Shown: positions 1 to 8,626, counted from the stretch's first letter. The stretch: DNA of 22,372 nt from UBA5336 sp038526245 (GCA_038526245.1 JBCBGZ010000044.1:1-22372), one strand, 5' to 3'. Notes: generated by a model not told the origin, from the letters alone. Program-made: numbers and translations.

Positions 1-19
1 CATGTAAGGTTTTGCGCGC

Positions 20-2428
20 CTACTCGCCCTTCAGGTGCCGATCCAGAAACGCCATGCGCGTGCGCATGAGGTGCGTGCGCAGAGCTTCGCCACGGATGCC
101 GTGGCGCTGGCCGGGATAGGTCATCAGATCGAAAGTTTGCCCCTGTTCCTGCAGCGCGGCCATCAGGCGGGTGGTGTTGTCGAAGGTGACATTATCATCG
201 GCCATACCGTGGATCAGCAGCAGCTCCGGCATTTCACCCTCGAACCGGTCGAGGTGATAGAACACCGATGACTTCTCATAGCCTTCGGGATTGTCCTGGG
301 GCGTGTCCATGTATCGCTCGGTGTAGAACGTATCGTAAAGGGTCCAGTCCGTGACTGGCGCACCAGAGACAGCGGCGGCGAAAGTGCCCGGCTCGGCCTG
401 CAGCATGCTCATCAGCGTCATGTAGCCGCCATAGCTCCAGCCCTGGATGGCAATGCGGTCAGGGTCGACGAAATCCCGGGATTTCAGCCACTCGACACCA
501 AGCAATTGGTCGCGCACTTCCGGCCCGCCCGTCTGGCGATAGATCACGTCCTCAAACGCCTTGCCGCGATTGGCCGTGCCGCGATTGTCCAGCCGGAAGA
601 CGATATAGCCCTGACGGGTATAGAACTGGTCGTCCATCCGCTCCCAGTCGCGGTCCACCGTCTGCACGCCCGGCCCGCCATACACATTCACGAGCACGGG
701 GTAGGTCTCGGCCGGGTCGAAGTCGGGCGGCGTCTGGATGGAGTAGTAGAGCGTCTGGCCGTCCTCGGCTGTCAGCGTGCCGTATTCCGGAACGGTGTGA
801 TTTTCGAGATAGGAGAAATAGGGGTGGGCCTCATCCAGCGCGTTTTCCTCAATCCATGCGATGAGCGATCCATCGGCACGGTAAAGCCCGGTTTGGGGCG
901 GCTGGGTCGGGCTGGAAGACGTGCCGACAAAGCTCTGCCCATCCGGCGCCATGGTGATCGACCAGCTTTTGCCGGGGTCTGTGAGGCGGGTTGGGTCGCC
1001 GCCTTCGAGCGGGACGGAATAAAGATGGCGCTCAAGCGGGGTGTCCTTGTAGCCTGTGAAGAACAAGACCGCTTCGGCATAGTCGGCACCAGCGATAGCA
1101 TCTACGGCCCAATCTCCGGATGTGAGCGGCGGACTATGTCGACCGGTACGGAACACTTGGCCGTCGATACGTCGAATATGCCTGAAACCACTAAATTCCG
1201 ACGTCACCAGCCAACCGAAATCGCCATATGGCCGAGAGTCATCGGACAGGTTCACCCATCGCTCTTGCTGTTCAATAAAGGTCGGTTTCCCGGGGGTGGG
1301 AGGACCTGAAAGGTTGAATTTTGGTGCGCTGGTATAATCCTCAGAAATCTCTGTTTGGTCACGATTTACACGTTGAACCGAAAGCCGACTTTCGTGCCAA
1401 TTCACCCGCGCCAAATATTGATCGGTCGCTGGCCCCCAATCCTCGCGGCGCCAGTCCACCTCGACCACTTCCCCCGTCTCCATGTCCCGCACAAACAAAT
1501 CTACCACCGCATTCGGGCGCCCGGCGCGGGGATAGCGTTGCTCCACCACGGTCGTCTCGCCCGCGGCAATGTCATAGCGCGGAATGATATCGACGGTGCT
1601 TTCATCCACGCGGGTGTAGGCGAGGTATCGGTCGTCCGGGCTCCACCAATACCCCGTGTAGCGGCTCATCTCTTCCTGGGCGACGAATTCGGCCACGCCG
1701 TAGCTGATCGCGTTTTCCGGCTCGGCCAGCGGCGTCAGGCGCTGCTCTTCGCCGCTCTCCAGATCAATTGCATACACGGCCCCATCGCGCACAAAGCTGA
1801 CCATGGACCCATCGGGCGAGACCCGCGCATCGTACTCGAACGCCTCAGTGTCCGTCAGCTGGCGCACGCCGACAACTACGCCCGACCTCAGTCCGGCAGC
1901 CGCGTCCTCCATCGAAAGCCCGTCCTGCGTCATGGATGTGATCGCATCCGGCAGGCTAACGCTTTCGCCTTCCCAGTCCTCTTCGTTCAGCGTCACCAGC
2001 CACAAATCCCCGCCGATCGGCACCAGGATCGTGTCTGCCGTGCCCCAGTCATAGCTGACGATGCCGCGCGAGCCGGCAATGCGCTTGCGCTCACGCAGGG
2101 CCTTTTCCTCTTCCGACAGCTCGACCTCTTCCGGCTCCAGAAGCTTGGAATCGACCAGCATCGAGGGCTCGCCGGTCGCCACATCAAACTGCCAGAGGTC
2201 AAACCGCGCGGCATCATCCTCGCGCGCCTTCAGGAACGTCACGCGCTTGCCATCTGGCGAATACTTCACGCTGCGCGGGCTCGGCCCCGAAAGGCTAGGT
2301 GACGCATACAGCCGCTCGATTGTGAGTTCAGGAGAGGTCTCTGCCAAAGTGGCCTCCGTTTGCGATGCGGCGGAGCCCGTGCAGCCTGCCAGTACGAGGG
2401 CGCCCAGCGCGCCGATTATCCGTTTCAT
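20..2428 (-). CDS. S9 family peptidase, dipeptidyl-peptidase IV type, lipoprotein
   Basis: This 802-residue protein should remove N-terminal dipeptides from peptides in the periplasm. It opens with a lipoprotein signal peptide (lipobox LAGC, acylated Cys16). A DPPIV-type beta-propeller follows (about 45-540), carrying the Glu pair E252-E253 in QEEMSRYTGYWWSP, which in DPP IV binds the substrate's free N-terminus. The C-terminal alpha/beta-hydrolase domain has the nucleophile S665 in GWSYGGYM, D744 in ADDN and H776 in GQRHG, so the triad is complete. A stretch of roughly 40 residues (about 148-188) interrupts a propeller blade compared with the usual spacing between a DLWL-type strand and the QLT-type strand. 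The start overlaps the stop of the upstream lipoprotein gene by ATGA, implying translational coupling. Family assignment is firm; the natural substrate is unknown. Confidence 0.95.
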   Translation of the reverse strand: MKRIIGALGALVLAGCTGSAASQTEATLAETSPELTIERLYASPSLSGPSPRSVKYSPDGKRVTFLKAREDDAARFDLWQFDVATGEPSMLVDSKLLEPEEVELSEEEKALRERKRIAGSRGIVSYDWGTADTILVPIGGDLWLVTLNEEDWEGESVSLPDAITSMTQDGLSMEDAAAGLRSGVVVGVRQLTDTEAFEYDARVSPDGSMVSFVRDGAVYAIDLESGEEQRLTPLAEPENAISYGVAEFVAQEEMSRYTGYWWSPDDRYLAYTRVDESTVDIIPRYDIAAGETTVVEQRYPRAGRPNAVVDLFVRDMETGEVVEVDWRREDWGPATDQYLARVNWHESRLSVQRVNRDQTEISEDYTSAPKFNLSGPPTPGKPTFIEQQERWVNLSDDSRPYGDFGWLVTSEFSGFRHIRRIDGQVFRTGRHSPPLTSGDWAVDAIAGADYAEAVLFFTGYKDTPLERHLYSVPLEGGDPTRLTDPGKSWSITMAPDGQSFVGTSSSPTQPPQTGLYRADGSLIAWIEENALDEAHPYFSYLENHTVPEYGTLTAEDGQTLYYSIQTPPDFDPAETYPVLVNVYGGPGVQTVDRDWERMDDQFYTRQGYIVFRLDNRGTANRGKAFEDVIYRQTGGPEVRDQLLGVEWLKSRDFVDPDRIAIQGWSYGGYMTLMSMLQAEPGTFAAAVSGAPVTDWTLYDTFYTERYMDTPQDNPEGYEKSSVFYHLDRFEGEMPELLLIHGMADDNVTFDNTTRLMAALQEQGQTFDLMTYPGQRHGIRGEALRTHLMRTRMAFLDRHLKGE

Positions 2429-2844
2429 TCTGACCCCTCAGTCAAAGGCACAGCCCGCCATGCCATCAGGAAATCCCGGCCGACCGCATAGGTCGTGCCT
2501 TCGATTTCGTCATCCTCAAGCTCGCCTTGGGTGATATAGACGCCAGAACCGTCTTCTGTTGTTGCGGTGAAAAGTACGTCTTCGTCAAAAGTGATCGCCC
2601 GCGCGGACAGGAACGGGCTGCCATAGAAGCTTCCGGTCACAATGCCGTCCTCAACCGCTTCTACGACCATTACCGTTTTACTCGGCGGCGCAGTTGGAGA
2701 GAAGAACAGGGAAACATCCCATTCTCCAACAAGGTCATCAACGCTGATTTCGGCCCGAACACCCTCTGGCTCAGCAACATCAGGCACAGAAGCGCAAGCA
2801 CCAAGGAAGGCAAGCGGAGCAATCAATGCGGGGAAGGCTCTCAT
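2425..2844 (-). CDS. Small lipoprotein of unknown function
   Basis: I chose the ATG at 2844 because it begins a clean lipoprotein signal: MRAFPALIAPLAFLGAC, lipobox LGAC, acylated Cys17. The longer reading frame would need a TTG start and would add about 20 residues with no signal character. The mature part (139 residues in total) contains GEWDVSLFF, then alternating short beta-strand-like segments (TVMVVEAVEDGIVTGSFYG), reminiscent of a small beta-barrel or lipocalin-like domain, but I do not recognise a named family. Its stop codon overlaps the ATG of the DPP IV gene by four bases, so the two are very likely one transcript. A shared envelope location follows from both having lipoboxes; a shared function is only inferred. 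Confidence 0.75.
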   Translation of the reverse strand: MRAFPALIAPLAFLGACASVPDVAEPEGVRAEISVDDLVGEWDVSLFFSPTAPPSKTVMVVEAVEDGIVTGSFYGSPFLSARAITFDEDVLFTATTEDGSGVYITQGELEDDEIEGTTYAVGRDFLMAWRAVPLTEGSE

Positions 2845-2902
2845 TCCCAATCGGTCCGATGCAGCGGCGCTGAGGTCAAGGCCAAAACTGGCGCTCGTTA
2901 TC

Positions 2903-2928
2903 AATGAATGATTTGATTACTGTTCATT
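2903..2928. promoter_or_regulatory. Inverted repeat in divergent promoter region
   Basis: AATGAA and TTCATT form 6-bp arms 14 bases apart, inside the 94-bp gap between the divergent lipoprotein gene (start 2844) and the small membrane protein gene (start 2939). The surroundings are the most AT-rich part of this gap. It could be an operator for either gene, but arms of this length in an AT-rich stretch can arise by chance. Confidence 0.25.
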
Positions 2929-2938
2929 TTCCGGTTAC

Positions 2939-3334
2939 ATGCCGCCCATGACTGGAAGACCGCTCCTGATGGGCAGCGCCGTTATCGGCTTGACCCTGCC
3001 GATCCATTTTTTCCTGCCTGAGGCAGTGTCGGTTCAGGTTGCAGCCTTGCTCATGGCACTCATCGCTGGCGCCTATATCGGCTTTGGCGCAACCGATGGG
3101 CGCACGGGCGCATTCTGGTTTGAGTTTGCAGGCGCAGGCCTCTTCGGCGGCGCTGCCTTGGCGGGCTTACTGGTTCACCCATTGATCATTCCGGTGGCCA
3201 TCTTTGCCCATGCCGGATGGGACTGGCTGCACCATGCGGGTTTCGGCGCGAAGGTGCCCGGCTGGTACGTTCCGTTTTGCGTCTGGATCGACCTTGCCGT
3301 CGGCGCGGGCCTCTTCTTGCTCTGGACCCTCTAG
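2939..3334 (+). CDS. Small four-TM membrane protein, DUF6010-like
   Basis: This is a 131-residue, very hydrophobic protein with about four transmembrane helices (roughly 7-27, 32-50, 60-80, 108-130). Motifs AGAYIGFGATDGR (residues 41-53) and HAGWDWLHH followed by VPGWYVPFCVWIDLAVG look like those of the DUF6010 family of small bacterial membrane proteins; I recall this family from memory, so the label is tentative. No function is known. The ATG at 2939 has no clear Shine-Dalgarno, and a second ATG at 2948 is possible. The TAG stop shares bases with the stop of the opposing gene (CTAG at 3331-3334), leaving no room for a terminator between them. Confidence 0.7.
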   Translation: MPPMTGRPLLMGSAVIGLTLPIHFFLPEAVSVQVAALLMALIAGAYIGFGATDGRTGAFWFEFAGAGLFGGAALAGLLVHPLIIPVAIFAHAGWDWLHHAGFGAKVPGWYVPFCVWIDLAVGAGLFLLWTL

Positions 3335-3894
3335 ATCGCGCGTCCCTTCGCAATCAGGTCATCGACGAGTTTCCGGTTTTCTTCCGCGCTGTCGCCGCCG
3401 CCGAACACCTCTGCCCCGGAATGGAATGTCGTTCCAAAGGTGCGCACGAGATTGACGGACTGGCCAATGCCGGACGCAAAGTCTTCCGTGGTCAGGGATG
3501 ACAGGGGATGGAGGAACACAGCCCAGACAGCGCCCTGGGCAATGGCGTAGCGGGCGTCCAGCGCGCTGTCGAAATTTGCCTGCATGAGCCGTTCGAGCTG
3601 CGATGCATCGAGATCGCCCGCCGCGATGATGGGCAACATGACACGCATCCGATCGGCGTTGGTATCAAACACAAGTTGGAGCTGTAGGCCTTCCACCGTG
3701 AATAGTGCGCCATTGCCATTGATCTGGGCCTCTTCGTCGATCGCAGAGACAAAAGCGAGCAGCCGGGCCGCTGCTTCCTCGGCGGGGGCGAGTTGCTCTG
3801 CCTCTGGGGCGGGCGAACGCTCCTGGGCGAGCGTGGAAGCGGCCGGTGCGGTCAGCAGAAAGAGAGCAGAAAAGGCGACTGTGATGCGGGTCAT
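3331..3894 (-). CDS. Secreted protein, possible CesT/YbjN-like fold
   Basis: The ATG at 3894 is set by a good AAGGAG six to seven bases upstream and by the signal peptide that begins there (MTRITVAFSALFLLTAPAAS, cleavage probably after TLA). The reading frame stays open further upstream, but that extension has no membrane or domain character. The 187-residue product has an Ala/Glu/Pro-rich linker, then LQLVFDTNADRMRVMLPI, LMQANF, ARYAIAQGAVWAVFLHPL and VNLVRTFGTTFHSG. This spacing of strands and helices resembles small secreted proteins with a CesT/YbjN-type alpha-beta fold, but the match is from memory and weak. It converges on the upstream plus-strand gene with a shared CTAG stop. Confidence 0.75.
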   Translation of the reverse strand: MTRITVAFSALFLLTAPAASTLAQERSPAPEAEQLAPAEEAAARLLAFVSAIDEEAQINGNGALFTVEGLQLQLVFDTNADRMRVMLPIIAAGDLDASQLERLMQANFDSALDARYAIAQGAVWAVFLHPLSSLTTEDFASGIGQSVNLVRTFGTTFHSGAEVFGGGDSAEENRKLVDDLIAKGRAI

Positions 3895-4012
3895 GGCGGG
3901 CTCCTTGCGATGCTTCAACGAGTTTAGGGGGTGATGTCCGGTCTGACACCTGACGTCGCGCTTTCGTGAAGCCTGAGTGGCCAGGCGTGATCGCAGCGCT
4001 ACCTCGCGGAGT

Positions 4013-4696
4013 ATGACGCAAAGCCCCCAAAGCCTTTTCGAACACGCCCACACCCTGATGGGATCATCCTCCGGCGGCGAACGGCTTTCAAAGGCGGCAG
4101 ACGCCATGAAACGCGCGGCCGATGCGGGTCATCCCGGCGCCGCGAATAATTATGGCGCCATGCTTCAACATGGCCGCGGCGTAGCGGAGGACCTGGCCAA
4201 TGCGCGGACCTATTACGCCAGGGCCGCGGATGCAGGTCTTCCGGCCGGACAATTCAATCTCGGTTTCATGTGGCTGCATGGGCTCGGCGGCGCGCAAGAC
4301 CTTGCTCAAGCCCGTGAATGGTTTGGCATCGCTGCGCAGCAAGGCGAGCCTGATGCGCTTACCCACATGGGGCGCATGTGCATGGTGGGCGAAGGCGGGC
4401 CGCAGGACTTTGCCGCCGCGCGTGACTGGTGGGAACGGGGCGCAAAGGGCGGCGACAGCCGCTGCGCCTTTAATCTCGGCGTCGCGTGCGCCGGGGGGCA
4501 CGGCGCGCCGCCCGAATTTGTCTCGGCCTATCGCTGGTTTGCGCTTGCAGAACGGTTGGGCAACTCCGGCGCAAGGGCAGAAATGGAGAAACTGGAAAGT
4601 GTTATGACTCCAGATGAACTGGAGCTATCCCGCGCCAGCCATGCCAACCTCCAGTCCGACCTTGAACGCTATGAAAAGCAGCGTGAGGAGCGTTGA
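4013..4696 (+). CDS. Sel1-repeat protein
   Basis: This 227-residue protein is built mostly of Sel1-like repeats (TPR-like helical pairs). Successive units are visible as AANNYGAMLQHGRGVAEDLANARTYY, GQFNLGFMWLHGLGGAQD, ALTHMGRMCMVGEGGPQDFAAARDWW and CAFNLGVACAGGHG-SAYRWF, each about 36 residues. Such proteins act as protein-interaction scaffolds; no partner can be named. No signal peptide is seen, so it is probably cytoplasmic. I chose the ATG at 4013; a GTG at 3977 would add 12 arginine-rich residues. The last 72 bases overlap the 3' end of the opposing membrane-protein gene in antisense. Confidence 0.85.
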   Translation: MTQSPQSLFEHAHTLMGSSSGGERLSKAADAMKRAADAGHPGAANNYGAMLQHGRGVAEDLANARTYYARAADAGLPAGQFNLGFMWLHGLGGAQDLAQAREWFGIAAQQGEPDALTHMGRMCMVGEGGPQDFAAARDWWERGAKGGDSRCAFNLGVACAGGHGAPPEFVSAYRWFALAERLGNSGARAEMEKLESVMTPDELELSRASHANLQSDLERYEKQREER

Positions 4697-5425
4697 AACC
4701 AGCGACGTGGTTACCAGAACCGTGGTATTGGTGAGGGCGAACACGATTGACCGCCAAACACGCGCGCCTACAGCATGTACGGGCGACAATCCTCGGAAAG
4801 CTGTCACGCCGTCTGCCAGTCCGCCGATGGAGACGGCTGCCACGGTTGGGACCATGGCCTGTTCGAGGGGGACTGCAGCAAGACTGAGCGTTGAAAAAAT
4901 GCCCAGTACAGCGCCCGGAATGACTGATGCAAAGTACAGCCGCACACGGGCCAACAGGGGCGTGCCGCTCCCCCACACCCTAACCAGGCACGATGCAATC
5001 AGCGAAAATATGATCAGCACAACCGGATATATGACGACGTAGGACTCCACGGCGTCCAACACCGTCGCTTCATCCGCGAATGTAGGGTCGATATCGTCAA
5101 GTCCACCGGTACTTTCGCGAAACGCTTCAGCGACCTGTGAGTTTGGATCTGCCCAGATGAACTGGAAGAAGAGCACGATGGCCAATATGAGGAGGTAGAC
5201 CCGCAGCGTAGGGCCAAACCGACGCCCCTGCCAGTCGGCGTCGCGCGCTGCGGAAAAAAGCTCCTTTGGATCCCAGAAAACAGTCCAGATCGTTTTCAGT
5301 CCGCGCAGGTTTACGCCGACAGTGTCCTCCACCATCTCATCCCAGCCAAGACTTCTGCTCTGCGCGCTCATTGGCTCAAAATCGTTAGGCTTAGGCCCAA
5401 AAGCGTTTGGCGGTGTCTGATCCAT
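4625..5425 (-). CDS. Multi-pass membrane protein, Yip1/DUF3667-like
   Basis: This 266-residue protein has a soluble N-terminus (about 1-75) with VNLRGLKTIWTVFWDPKELF, then hydrophobic segments YLLILAIVLFFQFIWA, VVIYPVVLIIFSLIASC, YFASVIPGAVLGIFSTL, and a last pair near the C-terminus (SIVFALTNTTVLVTT, STLLTLLFIAF). The amphipathic 'LRGLKTIWTVFWDPKELF' stretch before the first helix and the overall plan resemble Yip1/DUF3667-type proteins, but this is a guess. The start is the ATG at 5425; upstream codons in the frame look non-coding. It is divergent from ettA with an 89-bp gap. Its 3' end overlaps the Sel1 gene by 72 bp on the other strand, with plausible protein sequence on both strands. Confidence 0.7.
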   Translation of the reverse strand: MDQTPPNAFGPKPNDFEPMSAQSRSLGWDEMVEDTVGVNLRGLKTIWTVFWDPKELFSAARDADWQGRRFGPTLRVYLLILAIVLFFQFIWADPNSQVAEAFRESTGGLDDIDPTFADEATVLDAVESYVVIYPVVLIIFSLIASCLVRVWGSGTPLLARVRLYFASVIPGAVLGIFSTLSLAAVPLEQAMVPTVAAVSIGGLADGVTAFRGLSPVHAVGARVWRSIVFALTNTTVLVTTSLVSTLLTLLFIAFKVGLEVGMAGAG

Positions 5426-5514
5426 ATGTTCTCGACTTTTCAGGACAAGCTTGATCAACGCGCGCAGGTGTTCCACACACCGGCGATTGCCGCAATTGCT
5501 GGAGTCTTTCCCCC

Positions 5515-7179
5515 ATGGCCACCCAATACGTCTACCATATGCAAGGTGTGTCAAAGACATACCCAGGCGGCAAGAAGGTGTTCGAGAACATCCATCTGTC
5601 TTTCCTGCCCGATGCGAAGATCGGCGTAGTAGGCGTGAATGGCGCAGGTAAATCCACACTCCTGAAGATTATGGCGGGGGTCGAAAAAGACTATAATGGC
5701 GAGGCCTGGGCGGCCGATGGCGTGAAAGTTGGCTATCTGCCCCAGGAGCCCAAGCTGGACCCGGACAAAAACGTCATCGAAAACATCGAATCCGTCGTGC
5801 CGGAAAAGCAGATGGTGGAAAAGTTCAACGAGGTCTCCGCCAGGCTTGGCGAGGAGTACACCGACGAACTTATGGAAGAGATGACTGCACTGCAGGAGCA
5901 GATTGACGCTGCCGACGCCTGGGATATCGACTCCAAAATCCAGATGGCGATGGACGCCCTGCGCTGCCCAGCTGATTTCGCCGATGTAACCACCCTCTCG
6001 GGCGGGGAACTCCGCCGAGTCGCGATCTGTCAGCTGCTCTTGTCCAAGCCCGACATGATCTTGATGGACGAGCCCACCAACCACCTCGATGCCGAAACGG
6101 TGGCCTGGCTACAGAATTATCTGATCAACTTTCCCGGTTGCGTTATCCTCGTCACCCACGACCGCTACTTCCTCGACGACATCACCGGCTGGATTCTGGA
6201 GCTCGATCGCGGCAGCGGCGTTCCCTATCAGGGTAACTATTCCGACTGGCTCGAGCAGAAAGCCAAACGGATGGCCCAGGAAAGCCGTTCGGAAAGTAAC
6301 AAGCAGCGCGCCCTGGAGCGGGAACTGGAATGGGTGCGCGCCGGCGCCAAGGCACGCCAGGCCAAATCCAAGGCCCGGATCGCGAAGTACGAGGAAATGG
6401 CAAGCCAGGCGGAGAAAGAGAAAGTCTCTACGGCGCAGATCCGCATTCCCCCTGGCCCGCGTCTGGGCAACCTCGTTCTGGAGGCCGAAAAGATCCGCAA
6501 GGGCTTCGGCAACAACCTGCTGATTGAAGACCTGTCCTTCACCCTGCCACCGGGCGGCATCGTCGGCGTCATCGGGCCGAATGGCGCGGGTAAGTCCACG
6601 CTTTTCAAGATGATCCTCGAGCAGGAGAAACCAGACTCCGGCACGATGCGGATCGGCGATACTGTCAAGCTCGGCTATGTGGACCAGAGCCGCGATGCCC
6701 TGACCGACACGAACAATGTCTGGCAGGAAATTTCTGACGGGCTTGATGTGCTCGACCTGGGCGGCGTTGAGGTAAATTCCCGCGCCTACGTTTCGGCGTT
6801 CAACTTCAAGAAAACCGACCAGCAAAAACCCGTGGGCAAGCTGTCGGGCGGTGAACGCAACCGGGTGCACCTGGCCAAGATGCTTCGCCGGGGCGGTAAC
6901 CTGCTCTTGCTCGACGAGCCGACCAACGATCTAGACGTGGAGACCCTGCAAGCCTTGGAAGAAGGTCTTGAATCCTTCCCCGGCTGCGCCGTGGTGATCT
7001 CCCACGACCGCTGGTTCCTCGACCGGATGGCCACCCACATCCTCGCCTTCGAAGGCGACAGCCATGTGGAATGGTTCGAGGGCGACTTTTCCTCCTACCT
7101 CGAAGACAAGAAACGCCGCCTCGGCGTCGACGCCGTCGAGCCGAAACGGGTAAAGTTCAAGAAGCTGACCCGGGGGTAA
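5515..7179 (+). CDS. ettA: Energy-dependent translational throttle protein EttA (ABC-F ATPase)
   Basis: EttA is a soluble ABC-F ATPase that binds the ribosomal E site and gates entry into elongation according to the ADP/ATP ratio. The 554-residue length is typical. Two ABC domains are complete: Walker A GVNGAGKST (40-48) and IGPNGAGKST (353-362), signature LSGGE (161-165 and 443-447), Walker B MDEPTNHLD (184-192) and LDEPTNDLD (466-474). Between them lies the arginine/lysine/alanine-rich linker (about 245-305, RAGAKARQAKSKARIAKYEEM), as in EttA. The ATG at 5515 has GGAG about ten bases upstream. The isomerase gene starts six bases after its stop, so it heads a short plus-strand operon. Confidence 0.97.
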   Translation: MATQYVYHMQGVSKTYPGGKKVFENIHLSFLPDAKIGVVGVNGAGKSTLLKIMAGVEKDYNGEAWAADGVKVGYLPQEPKLDPDKNVIENIESVVPEKQMVEKFNEVSARLGEEYTDELMEEMTALQEQIDAADAWDIDSKIQMAMDALRCPADFADVTTLSGGELRRVAICQLLLSKPDMILMDEPTNHLDAETVAWLQNYLINFPGCVILVTHDRYFLDDITGWILELDRGSGVPYQGNYSDWLEQKAKRMAQESRSESNKQRALERELEWVRAGAKARQAKSKARIAKYEEMASQAEKEKVSTAQIRIPPGPRLGNLVLEAEKIRKGFGNNLLIEDLSFTLPPGGIVGVIGPNGAGKSTLFKMILEQEKPDSGTMRIGDTVKLGYVDQSRDALTDTNNVWQEISDGLDVLDLGGVEVNSRAYVSAFNFKKTDQQKPVGKLSGGERNRVHLAKMLRRGGNLLLLDEPTNDLDVETLQALEEGLESFPGCAVVISHDRWFLDRMATHILAFEGDSHVEWFEGDFSSYLEDKKRRLGVDAVEPKRVKFKKLTRG

Positions 7180-7185
7180 AGCGGC

Positions 7186-7800
7186 GTGGGGCGCTCCGCA
7201 GAATTCTGGTTCGAGTTTGCCAGTACTTATTCCTACCTTTCGGTGATGCGGATCGAGGATGAAGCCGCAAAGCGAAACGTGGAAGTTGAGTGGAAGCCCT
7301 TCCTCCTTGGTCCGATCTTTCAGGCACAGGGTTGGAATACTTCGCCCTTCGCGATCTATCCCGCCAAAGGGAAGAATATGTGGCGGGATATGGAACGACG
7401 AGCAGATAAATATGGCATCGCGTTCACGCGTCCGTCCGATGGCGATACCCGGTCATTTCCTCAAAACGGCCTGCTCGCCGCCCGCACAGCCCTTGCCGCG
7501 CTGCATGAACCCTGGGGCAAGGACTACGTAAAGCGGGTGTACCAGGCCCAGTTCTTCGAAGGACACGACATTGCCAACCCAGACATCATAGGCGCCTGCA
7601 TCGAAGCAGCGGGCGGAGTGGCACACGTTTATCTCAAGATGGCGCACGCCAACACCCAGAAAGCACGTCTTCGCGAAAACACCGAGGCGGCCATCGCTGC
7701 GGGTATCTATGGCGCGCCGAGTTTCTCGGTCGGCGATGAACTCTTCTGGGGAGATGACAGGCTGGAAGACGCGCTCGATTGGGCAACCCGCGCACCGTGA
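7186..7800 (+). CDS. 2-hydroxychromene-2-carboxylate isomerase-like (GST kappa/DsbA fold)
   Basis: This 204-residue thioredoxin-fold protein belongs to the kappa-GST-like family, whose best-known member isomerises 2-hydroxychromene-2-carboxylate in naphthalene breakdown with glutathione. EFWFEFASTYSYLS near the N-terminus is the family's nucleophile/glutathione-contact loop, with S13 or S16 in the catalytic serine position. The cis-proline loop is GIYGAPSFSVGDELFWGDDRL near the C-terminus. No other aromatic-degradation genes lie nearby, so the true substrate may be different. The start is a GTG at 7186, only six bases after the ettA stop. Its stop overlaps the next gene's GTG by four bases. 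Confidence 0.88.
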   Translation: MGRSAEFWFEFASTYSYLSVMRIEDEAAKRNVEVEWKPFLLGPIFQAQGWNTSPFAIYPAKGKNMWRDMERRADKYGIAFTRPSDGDTRSFPQNGLLAARTALAALHEPWGKDYVKRVYQAQFFEGHDIANPDIIGACIEAAGGVAHVYLKMAHANTQKARLRENTEAAIAAGIYGAPSFSVGDELFWGDDRLEDALDWATRAP

Positions 7801-8261
7801 CTGCCCCTATCACGCTCCTCATCGATGCCGACGCCTGCCCAGTTAAGGACGAGTGCTACCGCGTGGCGCGGCGATGCGAGCTAGACGTACGGGTGGTCTC
7901 CAACAGCTTCATCCGGGTGCCGGTGAGCGAAACGGTAAAACTGATTGTTGTCTCAGACGGCTTTGATGCGGCCGATGACTGGATTGCGGAGCACGCCGAT
8001 GACCGCTCCATTGTCGTAACCGCGGACATCCTCTTGGCCGAACGATGGCTCAAAGCCGGTGCACGTGTCCTCGCCCCCAATGGCAAGCCGTTTACAGCAA
8101 ACTCCATAGGCGGCGCCATTGCGACGCGGGCAATCAAGGCGGATCTACGCGATACGGTCGTCGGCGGCCTGACAGGCGGACCGCCGCCGTTCACAAAGGC
8201 GGACCGCGCTAATTTCCGCCAGGCCCTCGACCGCGAAGTTGTGGCGCTACAGAGAACCTAG
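7797..8261 (+). CDS. YaiI/YqxD (UPF0178, DUF188) family protein
   Basis: I chose the GTG at 7797 because it overlaps the upstream TGA (GTGA), a classic coupled junction; a TTG at 7779 would only add six residues. The 154-residue product begins LLIDADACPVKDECYRVARR, the DxDACPVK signature of the UPF0178 family, which has a PIN/NYN-like nuclease fold with conserved acidic residues (DxD, then VVSDGFDAADDWI and VVTADILLAERW). The C-terminal GGPPPFTKADRANFRQALDR is also characteristic. The biochemical role of the family is not established. It shares its stop bases (CTAG, 8258-8261) with the convergent membrane-protein gene. Confidence 0.93.
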   Translation: MTAPITLLIDADACPVKDECYRVARRCELDVRVVSNSFIRVPVSETVKLIVVSDGFDAADDWIAEHADDRSIVVTADILLAERWLKAGARVLAPNGKPFTANSIGGAIATRAIKADLRDTVVGGLTGGPPPFTKADRANFRQALDREVVALQRT

Positions 8262-8584
8262 GCGGTTTCGGGCTTGCCCCGCGCAGCCTTCATTCCCTGC
8301 CCAAAAGCGAAAGCACACACTTCAATAATGGCGCGCGCCATGAGGGTGAGCAGGATGCCGAAGATCGTGTTCTCGTTCACCAGCGTGCGATAGAGGATCA
8401 GGCCCTGGTCATTGAGCAGAGGCGGCGTACGCAAGATTTCGTTCAGCGCCTCGATCCAGTCCTGAAGACCCCGGATCATGCCCGGCGCGAAGGCAAAACT
8501 CAGCACCATGATCACGATGACCAACACAAAGCTGAGCACCAATTTCGTAGACGCCCGCGTCAGCGAGCCCAATAGCATCATCAT
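8258..8584 (-). CDS. Small two-TM membrane protein of unknown function
   Basis: This 108-residue protein has two clear transmembrane segments, about residues 14-34 (LVLSFVLVIVIMVLSFAFAPG) and 72-95 (TIFGILLTLMARAIIEVCAFAFG), separated by a polar loop of about 37 residues. I do not recognise a family. Three ATGs in a row (8584, 8581, 8578) make the exact start uncertain; GGGGTGA lies just upstream. It is the last gene of the minus-strand run after the 2OG oxygenase and is separated from it by 126 bp with two inverted repeats. Its stop overlaps that of the YaiI-family gene. Confidence 0.7.
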   Translation of the reverse strand: MMMLLGSLTRASTKLVLSFVLVIVIMVLSFAFAPGMIRGLQDWIEALNEILRTPPLLNDQGLILYRTLVNENTIFGILLTLMARAIIEVCAFAFGQGMKAARGKPETA

Positions 8585-8607
8585 TGTTCACCCCGTCGAT
8601 TGCTGCG

Positions 8608-8622
8608 TCATGCGCTGCATGA
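8608..8622. promoter_or_regulatory. Perfect inverted repeat TCATGC-GCT-GCATGA
   Basis: Two perfect 6-bp arms, TCATGC and GCATGA, are spaced by three bases, about 25 bp upstream of the small membrane-protein start at 8584. Size and symmetry suit a dimeric repressor or activator site. No adjacent regulator gene is present. Confidence 0.35.
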
Positions 8623-8626
8623 GCGC

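Noticed and set aside
506..2302. Long plus-strand open frames opposite the S9 peptidase gene
   Set aside because: They are antisense shadows of a high-GC gene, with His/Arg/Pro-rich sequence and no domain or start signals.
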